From NCBI RefSeq assembly GCF_024684275.1, contig NZ_JAIKXF010000094.1, positions 1 to 44,061 of the forward strand: DNA of 44,061 nucleotides, written 5' to 3'. The translations under genes and the position numbers were made by a program. The notes under the pieces were generated by a model. It did not search any database. It was given only the letters and a program-made list of their open reading frames with translations, and was not told the origin of the DNA. How positions within the stretch are numbered: position 1 is the first letter of the stretch; every line of letters starts with the position of its first letter. This DNA is from Ruminococcus sp. (lineage in GTDB: Bacteria > Bacillota_A > Clostridia > Oscillospirales > Ruminococcaceae). This document shows, piece after piece, positions 8,158 to 17,373 of the stretch.

Positions 8158-8592
8158 TTACTTGTTTTCCAGAGCAGTTATAAGGTCAACTCTTCTCTGA
8201 TGACGTCCGCCCTCAAACTCTGTTGTGAGGAATATCTCTGCAAGCTCGCTTGCAAGTCCTGGACCGAGAGTTCTTGCGCCCATACACATTACGTTTGCGT
8301 CATTGTGCAGACGTGTGTACTTAGTAGAGAAGCTGTCGGCGCAGAGTGCTGCACGGATACCCTTTATCTTGTTTGCAGCAATTGACATACCGATACCTGT
8401 TCCGCAGATAAGTATGCCCTTTTCACAGCTGCCAGAGGTTATCTCGCCGCAGAGCTTCTCTGCCATTACAGGGTAATCGCAGGGCTCTCCGTCTGTGCCT
8501 AAGTCCTTTAGCTTGAATCCCTTTTCTGTCAGATACTCAATAACTGCCTTTTTCATTTCCACACCAGCGTGGTCACAGCCTATAGCTATCAT
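8158..8592 (-). CDS. rpiB: Ribose-5-phosphate isomerase B
   Basis: This enzyme interconverts ribose 5-phosphate and ribulose 5-phosphate, which would feed both PRPP and RibBA. I chose the ATG at 8592, giving 144 residues, because GGAG lies 8 nt ahead and the protein then starts MIAIGCDHAGVEMK. The longer frame to 8754 would overlap tsaB. Motifs are CDHAG, the phosphate loop GTGIGMSIAANK, IRAALC and HNDANVMCMGAR. The length is normal for the LacAB/RpiB family. Confidence 0.94.
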   Translation of the reverse strand: MIAIGCDHAGVEMKKAVIEYLTEKGFKLKDLGTDGEPCDYPVMAEKLCGEITSGSCEKGILICGTGIGMSIAANKIKGIRAALCADSFSTKYTRLHNDANVMCMGARTLGPGLASELAEIFLTTEFEGGRHQRRVDLITALENK

Positions 8593-8608
8593 ATTAAACA
8601 TCTCCATA

Positions 8609-9295
8609 TTATTTGTTTTTATTTTCCAAGTCCTTTTCAGCCTTGACCTTCTGCAGATACGAGACCTCCAGCTCTTCGGGCTGAGAGAGCTTTCTTGAAA
8701 CTCCTGCAAGGCACACGCCCACAGCACTCTGCAAGCGTCCCTGTGGAGGAGCAATTATGAACGCAGGCGAGCTGTATGCATTATAGAACTCCGCAGCTCC
8801 GTCGCCGCAGAGCATACACTCCTTGACGTTGAAAGCAAGGTACTCAGCAAGCTCGTCACGGGAGATTATCTGTTCTTCCGTCACCTGCTCGACGCAGAAG
8901 CCGTCGCTCTTATAGGTACAGGTGTAGACCAGCTCTCCCCTCGCCTTCATAATGGCGCAAATATTGCCCTTGTAGGCAAGATTATTGCAGGCAAGTCCTA
9001 AAAGCGTGGATATTCCGCAGCATTTAATGCCCAATCCGAAGCTTAGTGCCTTTACTGCGGCTACTCCGATACGCAGTCCCGTATAAGAGCCCGGACCGTT
9101 TGCAACAGCAATGCCACCCAAATCGGAAAGTTCTTTCCCTGCCTGTGCCATGACGTCCTTGACCATTGGCATTATGACCTGAGAATGAGTTTTCTGTGTA
9201 TAAACAGTAGCCTGAGCGAGAAACAGCTCACTTTCCGAGTCAAAAAGCGCTGCGGAAGCGTTCTTTCCCGAGGTATCAATCCCAAGCAGCAGCAA
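8609..9295 (-). CDS. tsaB: TsaB, partner in tRNA t6A synthesis
   Basis: TsaB is the inactive paralogue of TsaD that supports threonylcarbamoyl-adenosine formation at A37 of ANN-decoding tRNAs. The fold signature LLGIDTSGKNASAALF and the NGPGSYTGLRIGV segment are clear. The start is uncertain. I prefer TTG at 9295, which gives 228 residues and the usual short N-terminus; an ATG at 9337 lies deep inside tsaE and adds 14 residues that homologues lack. A GTG at 9304 is also possible. The gene overlaps tsaE by about 20 nt. tsaD is not in this window. Confidence 0.9.
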   Translation of the reverse strand: MLLLGIDTSGKNASAALFDSESELFLAQATVYTQKTHSQVIMPMVKDVMAQAGKELSDLGGIAVANGPGSYTGLRIGVAAVKALSFGLGIKCCGISTLLGLACNNLAYKGNICAIMKARGELVYTCTYKSDGFCVEQVTEEQIISRDELAEYLAFNVKECMLCGDGAAEFYNAYSSPAFIIAPPQGRLQSAVGVCLAGVSRKLSQPEELEVSYLQKVKAEKDLENKNK

Positions 9296-9716
9296 ATCTT
9301 CCACCGTCCTCAATAGTAATTTCCCTGTCGTTTTCACCGAGGCTGCTTATGGTCACATAGATAGTGTCTTTTGGCAGAAACTCTGCAATATTCTCTGACC
9401 ACTCCACTGCCGCTACATTATCCTCAAAGGGATAATCATAAAAACCTGTGGATTCAAGGTCGTCCTCAGAGTCTATGCGGTACATATCAAAATGATAGAG
9501 CGTCATGTGCTCGCCGCGGTACTCGTTGACAAGGGCGAATGTGGGTGAGGTAACGCTGTCACCAAGCCCCATTCCAATGGCAAGACCACGGGTAAAGGTA
9601 GTTTTTCCTGCACCCAGTCCGCCTTTATATGCTATCATGTCTCCTGCTTTCAGCAGACTGCCAAGCTTTTCAGCAGCAGCAATGGTCTCCTGTGGAGAAT
9701 GAGTTATTATCTTCAT
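9276..9716 (-). CDS. tsaE: TsaE, ATPase in tRNA t6A synthesis
   Basis: TsaE is the P-loop ATPase of the TsaBDE complex. The 146-residue protein has Walker A GGLGAGKTTFTRG near residues 33-45, SPTFALVNEY, and YHFDMYRI with a C-terminal VEWSENI segment, all standard for the family. It lies 14 nt downstream of fhs and overlaps tsaB, the usual gene pairing. The length is normal. Confidence 0.96.
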   Translation of the reverse strand: MKIITHSPQETIAAAEKLGSLLKAGDMIAYKGGLGAGKTTFTRGLAIGMGLGDSVTSPTFALVNEYRGEHMTLYHFDMYRIDSEDDLESTGFYDYPFEDNVAAVEWSENIAEFLPKDTIYVTISSLGENDREITIEDGGRFAAAWD

Positions 9717-9730
9717 ATTCTGTCAGCCTA

Positions 9731-11404
9731 TCAGAAAAGTCCTGTGATAGTGCCGTCGCTGTTGCAGTCGATATTCAGAGCCGCAGGAGCCTTAGGAAGT
9801 CCCGGCATAGTGAGGATATCGCCTGTGTAGATAACTACGAAGCCTGCGCCCGATGAGAGCTTTGCGTCGCGGACAGTTATCTTGAAATTCTTTGGCTTTC
9901 CGAGAAGATTCGGGTTATCCGAGAGAGAATACTGAGTCTTTGCAACGCAGATAGGAAGGTCCCAGAAGCCGATATTCTCTATCTCCTTGATAGCCTTTTC
10001 AGCCTGAGCGGTAAATGTAACGCCCTCAGCGCGGTATATCTCCTTAGCTATCTTCTCGACCTTGTCCTTGATAGTAGCGTGAGTATCGTAAAGGGGCTTG
10101 AACTCATTGTCGCCGCAGAGGTCGATAGCCTCGCAGACCTTATTAGCAAGGTCTGTGCCGCCCTCGCCGCCCTTTGCGAATACCTCGCACATGGACACCT
10201 CTACTCCCATTTCGGAGCAGAAGTTCTCAACAAACTTTACTTCCTCGTCCGTATCTGTAGCAAATCTGTTGATAGCCACAACTACAGGAACATGGTACTT
10301 ATGCATATTCTCGATATGAGTTCTCAGGTTCTCGATACCCTTTTCAAGAGCCCACATATTCTCCTTTGCAAGGTCCTGCTTCTGAACTCCTCCATTGTAC
10401 TTGAGAGCCTTGATAGTGGCTACGAGAACTACGCATGACGGAGCAAGTCCGCCGATACGGCACTTGATGTCAAGGAACTTTTCAGCGCCCAGGTCAGAAC
10501 CGAATCCTGCCTCAGTAACGACGTAGTCACCAAGTTTAAGAGCAAGCTTTGTAGCCCTCAGTGAATTGCAGCCGTGAGCGATATTCGCAAAAGGTCCGCC
10601 GTGGATAAATGCAGGAGTATTTTCAAGAGTCTGTACAAGGTTTGGCTTGAGAGCGTCCTTGAGAAGTGCTGTCATGGCACCTGTACAGCCCAGATCTCTT
10701 GCATAGACAGGCTCGCCGCTGAGATTATAAGCCACAAGGATATTACCGAGGCGCTCCTTCAGGTCAGCAAGATCGGAAGCCAGACAAAGTATAGCCATTA
10801 CCTCTGAAGCAACGGTGATATTGAAGCCGTCCTCACGGGGAACACCGTTGGCTCTGCCGCCGAGACCGATGAGGATATTTCTCAGGGCTCTGTCGTTCAT
10901 ATCCATACAGCGCTTGAACATTATCCTGCGCTGATCTATCTGTAGTGTATTTCCCTGCTGAAGATGATTATCTATCATTGCGCAGAGAAGATTATTAGCA
11001 GCCGTGATAGCGTGCATATCGCCTGTGAAATGGAGGTTGATGTCCTCCATTGGAACTACCTGTGCATAGCCGCCGCCTGCTGCGCCGCCCTTCATGCCGA
11101 ATACAGGTCCGAGAGAGGGCTCGCGGAGTGCAAGGACTGTCTTTTTGCCTATTCTGCGCATAGCGTCCGAAAGTCCGACACTGATAGTTGTTTTTCCCTC
11201 ACCTGCGGGAGTAGGATTTATAGCGGTAACAAGTATAAGCTTACCGTCAGCGTTGTCTGCAAGCTTTGTGTAGAGTGCCTCTGAAAGCTTAGCCTTATAA
11301 TGGCCATAGGGCTCAATATCAGCCTCATCGATGCCAAGACCTGCTGCGATCTCGGTAATACGCTTCATTTCGGCGCTCTGAGCAATTTCAATATCAGATA
11401 ACAT
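9731..11404 (-). CDS. fhs: Formate-tetrahydrofolate ligase
   Basis: This ATP-dependent enzyme makes 10-formyl-tetrahydrofolate from formate, supplying one-carbon units for purines and related pathways. The 557 residues match the family's usual 555-560. The P-loop TPAGEGKTT lies near residues 66-74, with [26 protein letters not shown]-like [28 protein letters not shown] and the C-terminal AAxNIDC region. GGAGGATAT precedes the ATG and a good promoter lies just upstream, so it heads the minus-strand cluster. Confidence 0.97.
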   Translation of the reverse strand: MLSDIEIAQSAEMKRITEIAAGLGIDEADIEPYGHYKAKLSEALYTKLADNADGKLILVTAINPTPAGEGKTTISVGLSDAMRRIGKKTVLALREPSLGPVFGMKGGAAGGGYAQVVPMEDINLHFTGDMHAITAANNLLCAMIDNHLQQGNTLQIDQRRIMFKRCMDMNDRALRNILIGLGGRANGVPREDGFNITVASEVMAILCLASDLADLKERLGNILVAYNLSGEPVYARDLGCTGAMTALLKDALKPNLVQTLENTPAFIHGGPFANIAHGCNSLRATKLALKLGDYVVTEAGFGSDLGAEKFLDIKCRIGGLAPSCVVLVATIKALKYNGGVQKQDLAKENMWALEKGIENLRTHIENMHKYHVPVVVAINRFATDTDEEVKFVENFCSEMGVEVSMCEVFAKGGEGGTDLANKVCEAIDLCGDNEFKPLYDTHATIKDKVEKIAKEIYRAEGVTFTAQAEKAIKEIENIGFWDLPICVAKTQYSLSDNPNLLGKPKNFKITVRDAKLSSGAGFVVIYTGDILTMPGLPKAPAALNIDCNSDGTITGLF

Positions 11405-11437
11405 AAATATATCCTCCGAAGTATCAATAATAATTTT

Positions 11438-11466
11438 ATTATACCACTTTTCAAAAGCAAATGCAA
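11438..11466 (-). promoter_or_regulatory. Sigma-A promoter of fhs cluster
   Basis: On the minus strand, TTGCAT (11466-11461), a 17-nt spacer and TATAAT (11443-11438), about 35 nt ahead of the fhs ATG. Confidence 0.7.
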
Positions 11467-11496
11467 GGTTTGGGAATAATATTTCACAACAAAGAA

Positions 11497-11520
11497 GGCT
11501 GCACTATTGAAAGTGCAGCC
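11497..11520 (-). terminator. Hairpin downstream of xylose operon, weak terminator
   Basis: GGCTGCACT and AGTGCAGCC form a 9-bp stem with a 6-nt loop. The minus-strand side continues TTCTTTG, a poor U run. It could be a backup terminator for transcripts from xylA. Confidence 0.45.
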
Positions 11521-11700
11521 CTCTATGATTTAAGAAAGAAAAATGTGATAACATTAAGAACACTATAATCCATGACACCGCTCGCTGCACAGCCTGCTAT
11601 GCCATACTCAACAAGCAGGATATATGCAATAATGAACGGTATAAGGTTCAGCTACAGTCGGGAATCGCCCAAACTGCACTGTTTTAAGCGTTATTATCAG

Positions 11701-11731
11701 TATCATAACAGCCTTTCCGACTGTTATGATA
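11701..11731 (-). terminator. Strong hairpin 39 nt after xylA
   Basis: TATCATAACAG (11701-11711) and CTGTTATGATA (11721-11731) form an 11-bp perfect stem with a 9-nt loop. There is no U run after it, so it may terminate poorly or protect the 3' end of the operon mRNA. Confidence 0.5.
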
Positions 11732-11769
11732 CAGAATTATTATTTATCTATTCCTACAGTCCCTCTTGA

Positions 11770-13083
11770 TCAAAGGCTGAAAAGAACATTGTTTACGATA
11801 GACTCGAGCATTTCCTGTCTGCCGCTTGTGAGTGAAGCTGTAACCTCACCCTTTTCAAGAGCATACTTTTCGAGAGATGCAAAGTCTGCCTTGCCAGCGA
11901 TGATGTCAGCACCGATGCCTGTCTTCCATGAAGCATATCTGTCCTCTATGAACTTGTCGATACGTCCGTCCTCAACGAGCTTGAGAGCAGCTCTGAAGCC
12001 AAGTGCGAATGCGTCCATACCTGCGATGTAGCTGAGGAAGATATCCTCGGGAGTGAAGCTGCCTCTTCTTGCCTTAGCGTCGAAGTTGAGACCGCCGTTT
12101 GTGAAGCCGCCAGCCTTGATCACCTCATACATACACATTGTTGTGTCGTAGATGTTTGTCGGGAACTGGTCTGTATCCCAACCGAGGAGCGGATCGCCCT
12201 GGTTAGCGTCGATAGAACCGAATACACCGTTGTCTCTTGCAACACGGAGCTCATGCTGGAATGTATGCTGAGCAAGTGTAGCATGGTTAGCCTCGATGTT
12301 CATCTTGAAGTCCTTATCAAGACCGTACTTTCTGAGGAAGCCCAGAACAGTAGCAGTATCAAAGTCATACTGGTGCTTTGTTGGCTCCTTTGGCTTTGGC
12401 TCGATGTAGAAATCACCTGTGAAGCCGATAGAACGTCCGTACTCAACAGCCATCTTCATGAGGCGAGCCATGTTGTCAAGCTCAAGGCCCATGTTTGTGT
12501 TGAGGAGAGTCTCATAACCCTCACGTCCGCCCCAGAATACATAGCCGTTACCGCCGAGCTTTACAGTAGACTCAAGAGCCTTCTTGATCTGTGCAGCTGA
12601 GAAAGCGAAAACGTCTGCGGAAGGTGAAGTACCTGCACCGTGCATGAATCTTGGGTGATCGAAGCACTTAGCTGTACCCCAGAGGCACTTCTTGTCGCCC
12701 ATAGCAGACTTCATATAGTCTGTAACGATATCGAGCTGTGCATTTGTGTCCTTTAAGCTGCCATACTCAGGAGAAAGGTCACGGTCGTGGAAGCAGTAGT
12801 AGTCGATGGAAAGCTTATCCATGATCTCCTTAGCTGCATCTACCTTAGCCTTAGCTCTTGAAGCAGGGTCTGACTGTCCCCATGTCTTGTCTGTTGTGCC
12901 GCAGCCGAACATATCTGTTCCGTCGCCGCCCATTGTGTGCCACCATGAGAGGGCAAACTTGAGATGATCACGCATCTTCTTGCCGTTGATAACTTCGTCC
13001 GGATTGTAGTACTTGAATGAGAAATCGTCCTTGCTGTCCTTGCCCTTATACTCGATCTTGCCGATATTCTTGAAAAATTCCAT
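11770..13083 (-). CDS. xylA: Xylose isomerase
   Basis: XylA converts D-xylose to D-xylulose in the cytosol and needs divalent metal. I use the ATG at 13083, giving 437 residues, since GGAGG lies just ahead and the protein then starts [14 protein letters not shown]; upstream ATGs fall in the end of the GH3 gene. Visible motifs include [45 protein letters not shown] and [17 protein letters not shown], with all metal ligand segments present. The length fits the longer class II isomerases. It is the last gene of a three-gene xylose operon, 14 nt after the GH3 stop. Confidence 0.97.
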   Translation of the reverse strand: MEFFKNIGKIEYKGKDSKDDFSFKYYNPDEVINGKKMRDHLKFALSWWHTMGGDGTDMFGCGTTDKTWGQSDPASRAKAKVDAAKEIMDKLSIDYYCFHDRDLSPEYGSLKDTNAQLDIVTDYMKSAMGDKKCLWGTAKCFDHPRFMHGAGTSPSADVFAFSAAQIKKALESTVKLGGNGYVFWGGREGYETLLNTNMGLELDNMARLMKMAVEYGRSIGFTGDFYIEPKPKEPTKHQYDFDTATVLGFLRKYGLDKDFKMNIEANHATLAQHTFQHELRVARDNGVFGSIDANQGDPLLGWDTDQFPTNIYDTTMCMYEVIKAGGFTNGGLNFDAKARRGSFTPEDIFLSYIAGMDAFALGFRAALKLVEDGRIDKFIEDRYASWKTGIGADIIAGKADFASLEKYALEKGEVTASLTSGRQEMLESIVNNVLFSL

Positions 13084-13097
13084 TTTTTCCTCCATAA

Positions 13098-15176
13098 TTA
13101 TACATTTATTTTCAGAGTAGTGCATTTCTTGCCTGTCAGCTTTTCGCTGAGCTCGTCAGGCTGTGAAGTTCCTGCATAGAGGGTGAACTCACTGCCTTCC
13201 TTTACCCACTCGCCCTTTTCATTGACTGCCATTACAGCTCTTTCAGGAAGAGTAATCTGTACGACCTTGCTCTCGCCTGCGTCAAGTGCAACTCTTTTGA
13301 AGCCGCAGAGGCTGTGGTTGGGAACTGCGTTCTCCGAATAACCTTTGATATAGAACTGGACTACATCTTCTGTAGCGCGGCTGCCTGTATTTGTGATCTT
13401 TACTGAAGCAACACCGTTTTCAAAAGTGAGCTCCGAGCACTCTGTCTCGGAATATGTAAGTCCGAATCCGAAGGGGTAAAGAATATTGCCCTCGGAATAT
13501 CTGTAAGTACGGTTCTTCATGCTGTAATCCGAGAAATCGGGCAGCTTAGATGCGTCCTCATAGAATGTAACAGGGAGCTTGCCTGATGGAGATACCTTGC
13601 CGAAGAGAATATTGGCAAGAGCTCTTCCGCCCAGCTGTCCGGGATACCAGGCGTGGATAATCGCGTCGCAGTCTGCTTCAACATTTATCGCACTTCCTGC
13701 TGCTGTTACTATGATAACAGGCTTGCCTTTAGCCATTACCGTCTTTACAAGCTTACGCTGTGACTCGGGAAGTCTCAGGTCGTTCTTGTCTCCTGAGGAG
13801 AATTCGTTTCCTGTGTCGCCCTCTTCGCCCTCGATAGTAGCATCAAGGCCTACACAAAGAACAACGATGTCTGAATGTTCTGTGATTATCTCAGCCTCGG
13901 CGAGTCTGTCGTCGGGGAGTGCGAGATTCATACATCTGTCCTTGTAGAGGTGACTTCCCTCGGAGAAAAGAACTCTGCCGTCGAATGCCTCACGTATTCC
14001 CTCAAGGAATGTGACATATTCATCAGCTCTGCCGTTGTAGTTGCCCTCAAGTGCGGGAACACTGTCGGCATTTGGTCCGATAACTCCGATAGTCTTGTAT
14101 TTCTTGCCGTCAAGAGGCAGAATACCATTGTTTCTGAGGAGCACCATTGCTCTCTCCGAGCATTCAAGAGCGAATTTCTTGTGCTCGTCGCAGGCTACGA
14201 TGTCATAGTCAAGTCCGTCATACTCTGTTGACTTGTCAAACATACCGAGCCTTACTCTTGTTCTCATCAGCTTAACGCAGGCATTTCTCAGATCCTCCTT
14301 AGTAATGAGTCCCTCGTTATATGCGATAAGAAGATGAAGATATGTATTTCCGCAGTTGAGGTCGCAGCCTGTCTTGAGAGCCAGTGCAGCGGACTCTGGA
14401 GCGGTCTTTGTAACGCCATGATTTGTGTGGAAATCTCTGAGTGCCCAGCAGTCTGAAACGAAGTGACCGTCAAAGCCCCATTCCTTCAGCTTACTCATAA
14501 GGAACTTGCTTGCGCAGGCGGGCTCACCATTTACACGGTTATAAGCTCCCATAATGCTCTCTACCTTAGACTCTTTCACAAGAGCCTCAAAGGCAGCTGT
14601 ATAAGTCTCGGTCATGTCCTTCATATTGGACTTGGCGTCGAACTCATGTCTTGTTGCTTCAGGACCGCTGTGAACTGCAAAATGCTTTGCACAGGCAGCT
14701 GTTCTAAGAACCTTGCCGTCGCCCTGAAGTCCCTTTGCATAGGCAACACCAAGTCTGGAGGTAAGGTACGGATCCTCACCGTAGGTCTCCTGACCTCTTC
14801 CCCATCTCGGATCTCGGAATATATTTACGTTAGGTGACCATAGGGTAAGTCCCTTATATATATCGCGGTCACCATGAGCAGAATACTCATTATATTTAGC
14901 TCTTGCTTCAACAGAAGTTATCTCTCCTGCCTTATGTACAGCCTCTTCGTCAAACATTGCAGCCATACCGATCGTCTGTGGGAACATTGTAGCTGTACCT
15001 GCTCTTGCAACGCCGTGCAGTCCCTCGCTCCACCAATTGTAAGCGGGTATCCCAAGTCTGTCGATTTTAGGCGCGTCATATTTGAGCTGTTCTGCCTGTT
15101 CCTCAACCGAAAGCCTGTCCGTAAGGTCTTCAGCTCTTTCAAGTGCGGATAATGCTTCATTTAAATACTTCTCCAT
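13098..15176 (-). CDS. GH3 glycosidase, probable intracellular beta-xylosidase
   Basis: A 692-residue family 3 glycoside hydrolase that removes terminal sugars from oligosaccharides. The N-terminal barrel has [31 protein letters not shown], the KHF motif ([11 protein letters not shown]), [16 protein letters not shown] and the nucleophile D242 in FVSDCWAL. The alpha/beta sandwich follows ([20 protein letters not shown]), then a fibronectin III-like tail (FGFGLTYSE). No signal peptide is present, so it acts on imported oligosaccharides. The EGLHGVAR type and the adjacent xylA favour xylosidase over glucosidase; arabinosidase remains possible. Confidence 0.93.
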   Translation of the reverse strand: MEKYLNEALSALERAEDLTDRLSVEEQAEQLKYDAPKIDRLGIPAYNWWSEGLHGVARAGTATMFPQTIGMAAMFDEEAVHKAGEITSVEARAKYNEYSAHGDRDIYKGLTLWSPNVNIFRDPRWGRGQETYGEDPYLTSRLGVAYAKGLQGDGKVLRTAACAKHFAVHSGPEATRHEFDAKSNMKDMTETYTAAFEALVKESKVESIMGAYNRVNGEPACASKFLMSKLKEWGFDGHFVSDCWALRDFHTNHGVTKTAPESAALALKTGCDLNCGNTYLHLLIAYNEGLITKEDLRNACVKLMRTRVRLGMFDKSTEYDGLDYDIVACDEHKKFALECSERAMVLLRNNGILPLDGKKYKTIGVIGPNADSVPALEGNYNGRADEYVTFLEGIREAFDGRVLFSEGSHLYKDRCMNLALPDDRLAEAEIITEHSDIVVLCVGLDATIEGEEGDTGNEFSSGDKNDLRLPESQRKLVKTVMAKGKPVIIVTAAGSAINVEADCDAIIHAWYPGQLGGRALANILFGKVSPSGKLPVTFYEDASKLPDFSDYSMKNRTYRYSEGNILYPFGFGLTYSETECSELTFENGVASVKITNTGSRATEDVVQFYIKGYSENAVPNHSLCGFKRVALDAGESKVVQITLPERAVMAVNEKGEWVKEGSEFTLYAGTSQPDELSEKLTGKKCTTLKINV

Positions 15177-15196
15177 TAGGCATTTACCTTTCTCTG

Positions 15197-16087
15197 TTAT
15201 ATTTTGCTTACAAACTCATCTATGACCTCTTCGGGAGCCTTGTCAGCAGATCTAAGCTCCCATGTTTCCTTTAGTGATGCGGTCTCTCCAGGCTTGTAGC
15301 TCTTTAACTCGCCAAGTATCTCGCATTCAAGGAAAAGACTGTTTGTATATGTTTCAAAGTTACAGCAGAAATCAGGATATTCCGCAGGCGTATACCCGTC
15401 AAAGCTTACCTTCAGGATATTTTTGCCGTTTATATAGATTATCTCTTTTCCCGTAACGTTGAAGCCGGTTTTGAAAGGCTTTACCGCCTTTGTGTCCTGT
15501 CTTAGCAGGGCATATTTATCAGTGAGAGTGAATCTCCTGTCATTTATATCAGAATAGCTCCACAGAGCCATTGTTCTGTTTGGAAGGAAGCCATTGTCAT
15601 CACTGCAAAGAGGGATAATCTCAGTACCGCCTGCCGCAAGTCCTGTAACTGACCACGGAGCGAATCTTGAAGATTTATCCGAACAATTTGTTATCCTGTT
15701 GTCGATAGTGACTGTATCGTCATCGCCCATAGTTATCAGTATCTCAAATTGTTTATCAAATTTTGTTCTTGCAGGTCTGAGTGTAAGTGTACCCTTGTCA
15801 AAAAATGCCTCGACCTTTGAGTTGTCAGGTAGGTAAGTTTCGGGCATTTCCTCGGGAGCGCACCAGATCCTGTGTCCGCCGTAAGCGTACCACACTCCGT
15901 AGCCGCTGTTCATCTCGTAGAAATTTCTGTCAATGTCTTCAAATAAGACGTTACTGCCGTCAACAAAGCCAAAAAAAACGATCCTCGGACCTACATCGGT
16001 AGTAGCGATAAGCTTGATCCTGCCGTTTTCAAGGCATTGACATTTCCCGAAATTCTCATATTCAGTCTCATAGCATTTTACAGACAT
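15197..16087 (-). CDS. Galactose-mutarotase-fold protein
   Basis: A 296-residue protein without signal peptide that looks like the aldose epimerase/mutarotase fold: an all-beta pattern with TTDVGPRIVFFG near the N-terminus, then YAYGGHRIWCAPEE and a DRRFTLTDKYAL segment. It resembles uncharacterised DUF4380-type members more than classical GalM. It is the first gene of the operon with GH3 and xylA, so a role in sugar anomer conversion or sugar binding is plausible. The catalytic His/Glu pair of GalM cannot be assigned with confidence from sequence alone. Confidence 0.72.
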   Translation of the reverse strand: MSVKCYETEYENFGKCQCLENGRIKLIATTDVGPRIVFFGFVDGSNVLFEDIDRNFYEMNSGYGVWYAYGGHRIWCAPEEMPETYLPDNSKVEAFFDKGTLTLRPARTKFDKQFEILITMGDDDTVTIDNRITNCSDKSSRFAPWSVTGLAAGGTEIIPLCSDDNGFLPNRTMALWSYSDINDRRFTLTDKYALLRQDTKAVKPFKTGFNVTGKEIIYINGKNILKVSFDGYTPAEYPDFCCNFETYTNSLFLECEILGELKSYKPGETASLKETWELRSADKAPEEVIDEFVSKI

Positions 16088-16118
16088 TCATACATCACCT
16101 TTCGTTTGCTATAACGTT

Positions 16119-16148
16119 ATTATATTACACTTCGGCAATTTATACCAA
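16119..16148 (-). promoter_or_regulatory. Promoter of the xylose operon
   Basis: On the minus strand, TTGGTA (16148-16143), an 18-nt spacer and TATAAT (16124-16119). The -35 box lies inside an inverted repeat ATACCAA...TTGGTAT (16142-16148 and 16163-16169), a possible operator of the divergent AraC regulator. Confidence 0.6.
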
Positions 16149-16208
16149 TCAAAAATTGCTACTTGGTATTCAAAAAATGCGAACATTGCACAAATTATTC
16201 AAATCCAC

Positions 16209-16238
16209 TTTACAAATACTATTGCAATAGTGTATAAT
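16209..16238 (+). promoter_or_regulatory. Promoter of the AraC regulator
   Basis: TTTACA (16209-16214), an 18-nt spacer and TATAAT (16233-16238). It is divergent from the xylose operon promoter. Confidence 0.7.
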
Positions 16239-16311
16239 ATATCCAGTTCTAAGGTTAAAACCGTGGGTTCGACGTATAATTCACAACAATTTTTGATTAA
16301 GGAGGCTAATC

Positions 16312-17175
16312 ATGATTAAAAATCTCTCGGGCGACTACGAGACAGTTGAATACGAAAACCAACGCTTCGTAATGCTCTATGATAACGATGAGATAGAGGA
16401 ATATCCGACTCACTGGCATAACGCCGTGGAAATCATCATACCCTTACATAACGGATTCACAGTCACCGTCGGCGGCACAGATTACCACCTTAATGAAAAA
16501 GAGATCATCATTATCCCTCCCGGCGAGCTTCACTCTATGCCCGCTCAGGAGGGCAGACGAATCATATTCCAGTGCGATAACAGCATTATAAGCGATATAC
16601 CTGCTCTGGAGGCTCTGATCCCCGTTTTCTCCGAGGCATTCTATATAACTCCCAACGTCAGCAAGGAGCTCTATATCCTCTCACGAAAGAGCATACTTGA
16701 CATATATTCCGAATATTATTCAAAATCAACTCTTGCAGATGTTAAAATATATCTCTGCCTTATCAATATGCTGACCGCCGTCCGCGAATATCAGCTCACC
16801 CAGGCAGCTGATGCATTTTCAAACGAGATCGCAGGACGAGAGGACTCAAAAAAGTTCAATATGGTCATGAAGTACATCAATCAGAACTATATGTTCGAGA
16901 TTCCTCTGGAAAAGATCGCAGATATCGCAGGCTACAGCAAGTATCATTTCTCACGTATATTCAAGAAATACAATAACGTTTCATATATACAGTATATTAA
17001 CGGAAAACGTATCAAAGCAGCCGAAAGACTTCTCATAGATCCTTCTTTGTCAGTTACAGAGGTCGCTATGCGCGCAGGATTTTCAAGCCTGACCACCTTT
17101 AACCGCGCATTCAAAAAAGCTAAGAACTGTACTCCGACAGAGTTCAAGACACTGTATAAAATATCTGATGAATAA
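16312..17175 (+). CDS. AraC-family regulator with cupin domain, xylose operon
   Basis: A 287-residue AraC/XylS regulator. The N-terminal cupin (about 20-95) has THWHNAVEIIIP and IIIIPPGELHSM, the usual sugar- or ligand-sensing fold. The C-terminal DNA-binding domain (about 180-285) has two helix-turn-helix units: IPLEKIADIAGYSKYHFSRIFKK and LSVTEVAMRAGFSSLTTFNRAFKK. AAGGAGG precedes the ATG. It is transcribed divergently from the mutarotase-GH3-xylA operon, which it probably controls, with xylose or xylo-oligosaccharide as a plausible signal. Confidence 0.93.
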   Translation: MIKNLSGDYETVEYENQRFVMLYDNDEIEEYPTHWHNAVEIIIPLHNGFTVTVGGTDYHLNEKEIIIIPPGELHSMPAQEGRRIIFQCDNSIISDIPALEALIPVFSEAFYITPNVSKELYILSRKSILDIYSEYYSKSTLADVKIYLCLINMLTAVREYQLTQAADAFSNEIAGREDSKKFNMVMKYINQNYMFEIPLEKIADIAGYSKYHFSRIFKKYNNVSYIQYINGKRIKAAERLLIDPSLSVTEVAMRAGFSSLTTFNRAFKKAKNCTPTEFKTLYKISDE

Positions 17176-17181
17176 AAAAAT

Positions 17182-17293
17182 GCTGCGGTCAGTCGCCTCC
17201 TACTAACGGAAAAATATGGTTACCGTGCCTGAATTTCAGTCTCGTAAATGTAACCTGCGTTCTGCCGGAGGGGGTTTCCTTATCCACCGCAGC
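17182..17293. ncRNA. Candidate structured element with nested stems
   Basis: A 112-nt region between the convergent AraC and GH16 genes. Nested pairs are GCTGCGGT/ACCGCAGC (17182-17189, 17286-17293), CCTCC/GGAGG (17196-17200, 17267-17271), GGTTAC/GTAACC (17218-17223, 17250-17255) and CTGA/TCAG (17229-17232, 17236-17239). A T run follows on both strands, so either strand could be terminated. It starts only 6 nt after the AraC stop. I know no RNA class with this form. It may be a 3' UTR structure, an independent RNA or a dispersed repeat. Confidence 0.45.
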
Positions 17294-17306
17294 TTTTTCA
17301 TGCACA

Positions 17307-17340
17307 ATAAAAGGCGATACTTTTGTATCGCCTTTTATTA
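17307..17340. terminator. Bidirectional terminator after GH16 gene
   Basis: AATAAAAGGCGATAC and GTATCGCCTTTTATT form a stem of about 14 bp with a TTTT loop. Both strands leave a U-rich side. It ends the GH16 transcript (minus) and possibly the AraC transcript (plus). Confidence 0.88.
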
Positions 17341-17373
17341 TTATTATGGAAAGAAGAATCTCATTCTCAGAAT

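Larger units (their letters stand above)
11405..11769. other. Intergenic region between xylA and fhs
   Basis: These 365 nt hold the fhs promoter (11438-11466) and two hairpins (11497-11520 and 11701-11731), described separately. A 42-codon hydrophobic open stretch on the minus strand (11651-11526) has no start codon with a binding site. No complete gene is seen. Confidence 0.6.

Noticed and set aside
8593..8754. Longer rpiB start
   Set aside because: The extra 54 residues lie in tsaB in another frame and do not look like RpiB; a good binding site serves the ATG at 8592.
11526..11651. 42-codon hydrophobic minus-strand stretch (PFIIAYILLVEYGIAG...)
   Set aside because: It looks like the end of a membrane protein but has no start codon with a binding site and no recognisable family; too short to call a pseudogene.
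17182..17293. Known riboswitch class
   Set aside because: The sequence was compared by eye with FMN, TPP, SAM, glycine, THF, preQ1 and purine consensus blocks and matches none.
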